A stretch of 48,389 nucleotides of DNA. It comes from Dactylosporangium sp. AC04546 (lineage in GTDB: Bacteria > Actinomycetota > Actinomycetes > Mycobacteriales > Micromonosporaceae). The stretch's first letter is position 1, and each line of letters begins with the position of its first letter. The notes under the pieces were generated by a model. The model ran no database searches. It was not told the origin of the DNA and saw nothing but the letters and a program-made list of their open reading frames with translations. Location of the stretch: contig NZ_JAHYSG010000093.1 of the NCBI RefSeq assembly GCF_022095675.1, positions 1 to 48,389 on the forward strand, given 5' to 3'. Both the position numbers and the translations under genes were made by a program. Below are positions 43,060 through 48,389 of this stretch, one piece after another.

Positions 43060-43290
43060 TTATGCGGCGCGCCGGCGGCGGGGCCGCCGCGGTGCGTCAC
43101 CGGCGCCGGACTCCACGTGGGTGGGCTCCAGCACGGTGACCTCGAAGCCGGCCAGCTCGAACACCTCGATGGCCCGGACCTCGGCCGCGCCGAGCTGGTG
43201 GATCGCCGGTGGGGTGTCGAGCAGCAGGGTCACCACGCATCCGCTGCAGGCGTTGCCGCGGACCGAGCAGCTGTCGCAGTCGACGAGCAT
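43060..43290 (-). CDS. Small conserved CXXC-type protein
   Basis: 76 residues. MLVDCDSCSVRGNACSGCVVTLLLDTPP has four cysteines in two pairs (C5/C8, C15/C18), suggesting a zinc or Fe-S site. A short alpha/beta stretch follows (LGAAEVRAIEVFELAGFEVTVLE), then an Arg-rich end. The ATG at 43290 has GGAGGAG upstream; the 94-residue reading from 43344 is less likely. The family is common in actinobacteria and has no known function to me. It lies 71 bases downstream of the NYN gene. Confidence 0.8.
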   Translation of the reverse strand: MLVDCDSCSVRGNACSGCVVTLLLDTPPAIHQLGAAEVRAIEVFELAGFEVTVLEPTHVESGAGDAPRRPRRRRAA

Positions 43291-43361
43291 CGCTCCTCCT
43301 CCGTATGTCGGGGCAACACACACGGTAGAGGTGGGGTACGACAAAAACGGATATCCGCAGG

Positions 43362-44738
43362 TCAGGAGCGCGACAGGCGGCGCAGGAGGGTGTCGGACGC
43401 CAGCGGGTACGCCCCGTGACGGCGCACCCCGTCGGCGACCTCCTTGTCGGAGGAGATCACCACGATCGGCCGGCCCGCCGGCTCGGCCCGGACCAGGCGC
43501 CGGATCAGCTCGTCGGCGGTCTCGCCCTTGCGGGAGAAGAGCACGCGCACCCCGCGCGGGGCCGGAGGCAGCCCGTGCACCCGCTCGGCGCCGTCGAAGA
43601 CGACCGTGACCTCGGCCCGGGTCTGCGCGGCCAGCCCACCGACCCCCGTGATGAGCCGGTTGCGCTGCTGCTCCAGCGAGATCTCGGCGTACCCCTTCTT
43701 GGTCACGTTGTAGCCGTCGACGATCAGGTGCGCCTTCGGCAGGCCGAGGAGCTGGTCGAGGCGGGCCGGGTCGTCGGCGTCGAGCGCGCGGGCCGCGGCC
43801 CCGGTGCCGTTCTCCGGGCGGTCGGCCGAGGCGTCGGCCACGAAGTCGGCCGGGAGCTTGTCGGTCGGGTCCAGGGCCAGCTCGCGGCGCAGGCCGACGG
43901 CCGCCTGGCCGATCGTCTCCAGCAGCAGCCAGAGGCGGGCGTCGTCGACCGCGCGGGCGTCCTTGGCGCTCTGCCGCTGGGCGCCCGCCGCCGTCTCGGC
44001 CTCGGCCAGCTTGGCGCGCAGGCGGCGCAGCTCGGCGTCGTGGTCGGCGGTGGTCCGGGTGGCCCGGCCCTTCTCGGCCGACAGCATGTCGGTGGCCTTG
44101 CGCTCGCGGGCCTGGGTCTCGCGCAGCGTCTTGCCGAGCGAGCGGACCTCCTCGCGCAGCCCCGCCGCCTCGTCGCGGAGCCGGGCGAGCTCGTCGCGCA
44201 GCTTGTCGGCCTCGACGCGGGCCACCGCCCGGTCGTGCTCGGCCCGGGCGAGCCGGTGCTCGACGTCGCGGATCCGGTCGGCCGCCACGGCGTTCTCGGC
44301 ATCCGCCCGGACCGACTCCGTGGCGTCGGCGATCAGGGACCGCCAGCCGTCGGGGCGGGCGAGGTAGGCCAGCGCGGCGACCTCGACCGGGTCGGCGGCG
44401 GCCGGCGCCACCCCCTCCAGGATCGAGGCGCCCAGGTCGCCGGCGTCGTTGACCACGCGGGTGGCGAGCCGCTGCCGCAGGAGCGGGTCGCCGGCGAGCT
44501 GCATCGCGATGACCGGCCCACCGAGGCGGGCCCGGCGGTTGGGGGCGAACTTCGCCACCCGTCGCAACGGCATCGGGAGCTCATCCAGCGGTACCCCGGT
44601 GATCGCCCCGGCGGCGAGCGCGATCACGCGCTGGCGGACGGTCTCGGGAAGGACCGGTTCGAGCTGATCATCCGCGGGCTGCGCAGACGTCGCCGCGGCC
44701 TCGGTGGTGAGGTCGTCGGGGGCGTCGTGCACGGACAT
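43362..44738 (-). CDS. Coiled-coil NYN-domain protein (putative RNA-binding nuclease)
   Basis: 458 residues. The N-terminal 130 residues are helical and Ala-rich. Residues about 145-265 form a long coiled coil (RLARAEHDRAVARVEADKLRDELARLRDEAAGLREEV and on). The C-terminal 160 are an NYN domain: HLIVDGYNVTKKGY, VTVVFDGAERV, SRKGETADELIRRLV and IVVISSDKEVADGVRRHG. The DGYN and SSDKE aspartates match the metal-dependent RNase fold of YacP/Rae1. It starts with ATG at 44738 and is divergent from the GAF protein. Confidence 0.9.
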   Translation of the reverse strand: MSVHDAPDDLTTEAAATSAQPADDQLEPVLPETVRQRVIALAAGAITGVPLDELPMPLRRVAKFAPNRRARLGGPVIAMQLAGDPLLRQRLATRVVNDAGDLGASILEGVAPAAADPVEVAALAYLARPDGWRSLIADATESVRADAENAVAADRIRDVEHRLARAEHDRAVARVEADKLRDELARLRDEAAGLREEVRSLGKTLRETQARERKATDMLSAEKGRATRTTADHDAELRRLRAKLAEAETAAGAQRQSAKDARAVDDARLWLLLETIGQAAVGLRRELALDPTDKLPADFVADASADRPENGTGAAARALDADDPARLDQLLGLPKAHLIVDGYNVTKKGYAEISLEQQRNRLITGVGGLAAQTRAEVTVVFDGAERVHGLPPAPRGVRVLFSRKGETADELIRRLVRAEPAGRPIVVISSDKEVADGVRRHGAYPLASDTLLRRLSRS

Positions 44739-44868
44739 CAGTCCAGTGTCGCATTGTCGACCAGATTCGCCCTGGATGGAGTCCGAGACGGCCGCCTTCC
44801 CTCGAACGGCTAAAAGCTGACATATCCTGGTTTAGCCCTATCGAGTGACCGGCGGGGGAGGCGGAGAA

Positions 44869-45816
44869 ATGGCCGTTCCGGTGCCTCACAACGAAACGGA
44901 GCGCATCAGCGCCCTGCATGCGATGGCCGTCCTGGACACGCCACCCGAGACCGATTTCGACGACATCGTCCGGATCGCCGGCGAGATCTGCGGCGCACCG
45001 ATCTCGCTGGTGACGCTGGTCGACACCGAGCGACAGTGGTTCAAGGCCAAGTTCGGCGACATCGCCGGCTCAGAGACGCCCCGCGAGGTGGCCTTCTGCG
45101 CCCACGCGATCATGGGTCGCGACCTCATGGTCGTGCCCGACGCGACCGCCGACGCGCGGTTCGCCGACAACCCGTTCGTGCGGGCCGACGACGGCATCCG
45201 CTTCTACGCCGGGGCCCCGCTGCTGACCAGCACGGGCGCCGCGCTCGGCACGCTGTGCGTCGTCGACCACTCCCCGCACCGGCTCAACCTCGACCAGACG
45301 CGCGCCCTGCGGGCCCTCGCACACCAGGTCACCGAGGCGCTGGAGCTGCGCCGCCTGGCCGTGACCGACGAGCTCGACGGCATCCCCGACGGGCGCACGG
45401 TCGACCTGGCCTACCTGACCGAGGCGCGCATCCGGGAGCTGCGCGGCATCGCCGACGCCCGCAACGTCGCGATCACGCTGGCGCTGAAGGACGATGCCGC
45501 GGTACAGGCGGATCCCGCGGAGCTGTCGCGGGCGCTGGACTATGTCGTCTTCACCGCGCTGAAGCTGGCGCCCGCGGGCGGCCGGGTCGCGGTGCGGGTG
45601 CTCGGCACGCCGTCCCCGACGATCGAGATCGCCCACGCCGGCGGCTCGATCCCGCCGGAGTGGCAGGCCGACCTCGCCGGTCATCGTCCGGCCGAGGAGC
45701 CCGTGCCACGGGCCGTCGCGAACATCCTGCGAGCCCACGGCGCCTCGGTGGTCTCGACGTCGGCCATCGTCGGCTCGCCGGACGTGCGGTTCGAGCTGCG
45801 CTTCCCGTCCCACTGA
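44869..45816 (+). CDS. GAF-domain protein with degenerate kinase-ATPase-like C-terminus
   Basis: 315 residues. The GAF domain (residues about 1-160) reads NETERISALHAMAVLDTPPETDFDDIVRIAGEICGAPISLVTLVD ... CAHAIMGRDLMVVPDATADARF ... YAGAPLLTSTGAALGTLCVVD, a widespread sensor type. The C-terminal 110 residues resemble a HATPase fold (ELSRALDYVVFTALKLAPAGGRVAVRVLG, IEIAHAGGSIPPEW, NILRAHGASVVS), but lack a phospho-acceptor histidine and the N and G boxes. It is probably a signalling adaptor rather than a kinase. The ATG at 44869 has GGAGGCGGAG upstream. Confidence 0.82.
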   Translation: MAVPVPHNETERISALHAMAVLDTPPETDFDDIVRIAGEICGAPISLVTLVDTERQWFKAKFGDIAGSETPREVAFCAHAIMGRDLMVVPDATADARFADNPFVRADDGIRFYAGAPLLTSTGAALGTLCVVDHSPHRLNLDQTRALRALAHQVTEALELRRLAVTDELDGIPDGRTVDLAYLTEARIRELRGIADARNVAITLALKDDAAVQADPAELSRALDYVVFTALKLAPAGGRVAVRVLGTPSPTIEIAHAGGSIPPEWQADLAGHRPAEEPVPRAVANILRAHGASVVSTSAIVGSPDVRFELRFPSH

Positions 45817-45852
45817 GGAATTTTTGTCAGACCCTGTGCGTAGTGTGCGGCC

Positions 45853-47586
45853 GTGCCCGACTACCACCAGGAAACGCTCGATGCCCTGTTCGACGATCCG
45901 CGCGCCGCGACGCTGTTCTCGAGCACCTTCGTCGTGGTCGACCTGGAGACGACGGGCGGCGCACCGGACGGCGGCGGCATCACCGAGATCGGTGCGGTGA
46001 AGGTCCGCGGCGGCGAGGTCCTGGGCGAGTTCGGCACGCTGGTCAACCCCGAGGAGCAGCTGCCCGCGTTCATCACAGTGCTCACCGGCATCACCGAGAT
46101 GATGCTCCTGGAGGCGCCGAAGATCGACACGGTCCTGCCCGCGTTCCTGGAGTTCGCCGCCGGCGCGGTCTGGGTGGCCCACAACGCGCCCTACGACGTC
46201 GGCTTCCTCAAGGCCGCCTGCGCCAAGCACGGCTACGCCTGGCCCAGGCCGCTCGTGCTCGACACCGCCGCCATCGCCCGGCGGGCCCTCATCGCCGACG
46301 AGGTGCCCAACCACAAGCTCTCGACGCTGGCCCGGCACTTCCGCGCGGCCACCCAGCCGGTCCACCGCGCCCTCGACGACGCCCGGGCCACGGTCGACGT
46401 GCTGCACGGCCTGTTCGCCCGGCTGGGCAGCCTCAAGGTGCACACCGTCGGCGACGTCCTGGAGTTCGTGAAGGCCGTCAGCCCGGCCCAGCGGCGCAAG
46501 AAGCACCTCGCCGACGGGCTGCCCGACAAGCCCGGCGTCTACGTGTTCCGCGGGCACAAGGACCGCCCGCTGTATATCGGGACCAGCTCCTCGATCGCCA
46601 CACGGGTCCGCAGCTACTTCACCGCCGCCGAGAAGCGCGCCCGCATCGACGAGATGCTCAACGCGGCGGAGCGGGTGGAGGCGATCCCGTGCGCGCACTC
46701 GCTGGAGGCCGAGGTGCGGGAGCTGCGGCTGATCGCGACGCACAAACCGCCGTACAACCGCCGCTCGAAGTTTCCCGAGCGCGTCCTGTGGCTCAAGCTC
46801 ACGCGTGAGGCCTATCCCCGCCTGTCCATCGTCCGCGAGCTCCAGGACGACGGCGCGGCCTACCTGGGGCCGTTCCCCTCCCGGCGGGGCGCCGAGCTGG
46901 CCGCCGCGGGGGTGTATGACGCGCTGCCCATCCGCCAGTGCACCCACAAGCTCTCGCTGCGCACGACCACGCCCGCGTGCGCGCTCGCCGAGCTGGGCCG
47001 CTGCCCGGCACCGTGCGAGCACCGCATCTCGGCCGACGACTACGAGTCGGCGGCCGCCGCACCGTTTCGCACCGCGACCGTCGGCGACCCCGGCCCGGTC
47101 GTGCGCGGCCTGCTCGCCCGCATCGAGGTGCTGGCCGCCGCCGAGCGGTTCGAGGACGCGGCCACGATCCGCGCCCGGCTGGTGGCGTTCCTGCGCACGG
47201 CGGTTCGCATGCAGCGGCTGGCCTCCCTGACGGCGTTACCCGAGCTCATCGCCGCCCGCCCGGCCGCGTCCGGCGGATGGGAACTCGCCGTGGTGCGACA
47301 CGGCCGGCTCGCCGCCGCGGGTGTGTCACCCCCGAGGGTGCATCCACAGCCGACGCTGGATGTGGTGCTCGCCACAGCCGAGACCGTGCGGCCCGGCCTG
47401 GGCCCGACGCCCCGCGCCTCGCCCGAGGAGACCGAGCGCATCCTCGCCTGGCTCGAGCGCCCGGAAACGCGCCTGGTCAAGGCCGATGTCGGCTGGGCGT
47501 CACCGGCCACCGGAGCCGGTCGCTGGCGCCCGTTCCTGGCCCGCGCCGAGGCCGCCGCGGCGGTTCAGTTCGATCTGGACGGGTAG
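45853..47586 (+). CDS. DEDD-exonuclease / GIY-YIG (DnaQ-UvrC-like) fusion protein
   Basis: 577 residues. The N-terminal DEDDh exonuclease has VVDLETTGG, WVAHNAPYDVGFL and PVHRALDDARATVDVLHGL with all catalytic acids. A GIY-YIG endonuclease domain follows (PDKPGVYVFRGHKDRPLYIGTSSSIATRVRSYF, with YNRRSKFPER further on), then a UvrC-like Cys region (CTHKL ... PACALAELGRCPAPCEHR). This domain order is known for actinobacterial DEDD exonuclease proteins and suggests a role in DNA repair, but the pathway is not established. The GTG at 45853 is used. Confidence 0.93.
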   Translation: MPDYHQETLDALFDDPRAATLFSSTFVVVDLETTGGAPDGGGITEIGAVKVRGGEVLGEFGTLVNPEEQLPAFITVLTGITEMMLLEAPKIDTVLPAFLEFAAGAVWVAHNAPYDVGFLKAACAKHGYAWPRPLVLDTAAIARRALIADEVPNHKLSTLARHFRAATQPVHRALDDARATVDVLHGLFARLGSLKVHTVGDVLEFVKAVSPAQRRKKHLADGLPDKPGVYVFRGHKDRPLYIGTSSSIATRVRSYFTAAEKRARIDEMLNAAERVEAIPCAHSLEAEVRELRLIATHKPPYNRRSKFPERVLWLKLTREAYPRLSIVRELQDDGAAYLGPFPSRRGAELAAAGVYDALPIRQCTHKLSLRTTTPACALAELGRCPAPCEHRISADDYESAAAAPFRTATVGDPGPVVRGLLARIEVLAAAERFEDAATIRARLVAFLRTAVRMQRLASLTALPELIAARPAASGGWELAVVRHGRLAAAGVSPPRVHPQPTLDVVLATAETVRPGLGPTPRASPEETERILAWLERPETRLVKADVGWASPATGAGRWRPFLARAEAAAAVQFDLDG

Positions 47587-47700
47587 GCATATCGGGCGTT
47601 CGCACATACTCAAATGGCCGATCGGATACGGCAGAGCAAACTAGGCTGGAACCTACCCAAACTGAGGCCCGCGTTGGCCCGTCGGTGAGGAGGTGCCGCA

Positions 47701-48389
47701 TGGAGCCCGGTCTGCACCAGTCCGGCGCGCCCTTGGATGCTGGCCCCTCCACGGCCCACAGCGAGTTCATGGTGGACCCACAGGCGCCGGACGGCAACCC
47801 CACGGAGTCATCAAGTTTTCCGGCGACAGGATTCTCGCCGGCACCGCTCCCGCCCGCCACCGGATTTGCCCAGCCCACGCCGTCCCGGCCCCACGGACCG
47901 TCGCCGGCGACGCCCAACGGGCTGCACGCGCCGGCCGCCCCGGCCGCCGCCAACGGGTCCGGGCCGGGAGCGGAGGCGTTGAGCCCGAGCAGCGCGGCTC
48001 CGCCGGGCCGGCGTGCGCCGGTAACCGGCAGGCCGGCCCCACCAGGGCCTGGCACAACAGCATTCGGATCGGCCGGACTGGGAACGTCCGGCCTCGGCAC
48101 GTCCGGACTGGGCACATCCGGATTCGGCGCAGCCGCCGCCGCGACATCCGGTGGTCTGGGAACGTCCGGCCTCGGTGGTGATGCGCTCGGCCCGCCGGCG
48201 CTCGGGGGCGCCCGGCGCGGGGCCGAGGACGGCGAGGCGGCGGAGCACGGACCGGCACGGGGCGGGGACCGAACGGGCGGGGCACCGGGGAGTTCGCCGC
48301 CAGGGAGTTCGCCGCCGGGGAGTTCGGCACCGCTGGGTTCCAAGGCGTTGGGTTCGAATGGGCTGGGTTCGAATGGTTTGGGCCCGAAT
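47701..48389 (+). CDS. Partial low-complexity Pro/Gly/Ser-rich repeat protein
   Basis: The ATG at 47701 has a strong ribosome site (GAGGAGGTGCCGC) and opens a frame of 229 codons that stays open to the window edge. The protein is Pro/Ala/Gly-rich. It contains tandem motifs GLGTSG (about 48068-48112), GSSPP (48280-48318) and LGSNG (from 48352). No signal peptide or known domain is seen, so the recognisable part may lie beyond the edge. Apart from this start, the 114 bases after the previous gene show only a small AT-rich stretch that is probably its promoter. Confidence 0.65.

Noticed and set aside
45070..47022. 650-codon open frame on the minus strand opposite the GAF and exonuclease genes
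   Set aside because: It crosses two real genes, is low-complexity and has no motif; a GC-bias artefact.
48067..48128. Short tandem repeats as a CRISPR array
   Set aside because: Units are about 18 bases without spacers and lie in a coding frame.
48319..48384. Repeated GGTTCGAAT resembling a tRNA T-arm
   Set aside because: It arises from tandem LGSNG codons in an open frame; no acceptor, D or anticodon arms can be formed.

Overview
The window is high-GC actinobacterial chromosome, most likely from the Micromonosporaceae (Actinoplanes/Dactylosporangium-like). The evidence is extreme third-position GC, frequent GTG/TTG starts with GGAG-type ribosome sites, and lineage-typical genes: a PimB-like mannosyltransferase, RNase AS, ROK glucokinase, a DEDD-exonuclease/GIY-YIG fusion, receiver-less winged-helix regulators and a duplicate divergent EF-Tu. 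The genus is an inference. No rRNA, tRNA, CRISPR array, integrase or intact insertion sequence was seen.

Layout. 1-7.1 kb: a 58-bp perfect inverted repeat, then a CorA transporter translationally coupled to dihydrolipoyl dehydrogenase, an acyl-CoA thioesterase-like protein, a small membrane protein, a membrane-anchored endonuclease/exonuclease/phosphatase protein, an orphan winged-helix regulator and a small NYN protein. 7.2-11.9 kb: a tightly coupled four-gene operon encoding a coiled-coil/putative winged-helix protein, an Fe-S PD-(D/E)XK nuclease, an uncharacterised protein and an SF1B-like helicase. I read this as a split, Dna2-like nuclease-helicase machine and the best candidate for an undescribed system. 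12-15 kb: an acyltransferase, a DsbA-like protein without its CXXC, and a decayed TnpB relic. 15-20.2 kb: a stand-alone divergent EF-Tu, an FHA protein, a DUF2199 protein, ProC, and a phosphofructokinase with PPi-type active-site residues.

20.3-24 kb: a MerR regulator divergent from two membrane proteins, RNase AS and a catalytically degenerate aminoglycoside-phosphotransferase-like protein. 24.1-28.6 kb: a CRP/FNR regulator followed by a large zinc-ribbon/adenylate cyclase/ATPase protein, a plausible cAMP synthesis and sensing pair. 28.6-36 kb: PlsC-like acyltransferase, a membrane protein, a flavin monooxygenase coupled to an alpha/beta-hydrolase lacking the nucleophile serine, a frameshifted AbiEii-like nucleotidyltransferase with its upstream partner, and a second EEP protein in an operon with glucokinase, a Cys-rich small protein and an SRPBCC protein.

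36.1-40.3 kb: a long-chain acyl-CoA ligase, then a NarL-type histidine kinase and response regulator closed by a strong terminator. 40.5-48.4 kb: PimB-like mannosyltransferase, Ste24-type M48 protease, a small Cys protein, a coiled-coil NYN protein, a GAF protein with a degenerate ATPase-like tail, the exonuclease/GIY-YIG fusion, and the start of a low-complexity repeat protein that runs off the edge.

A recurring theme is family members that have lost catalytic residues (DsbA-like, APH-like, hydrolase, GAF/ATPase). All functional statements come from reading motifs by eye; no database search was run.
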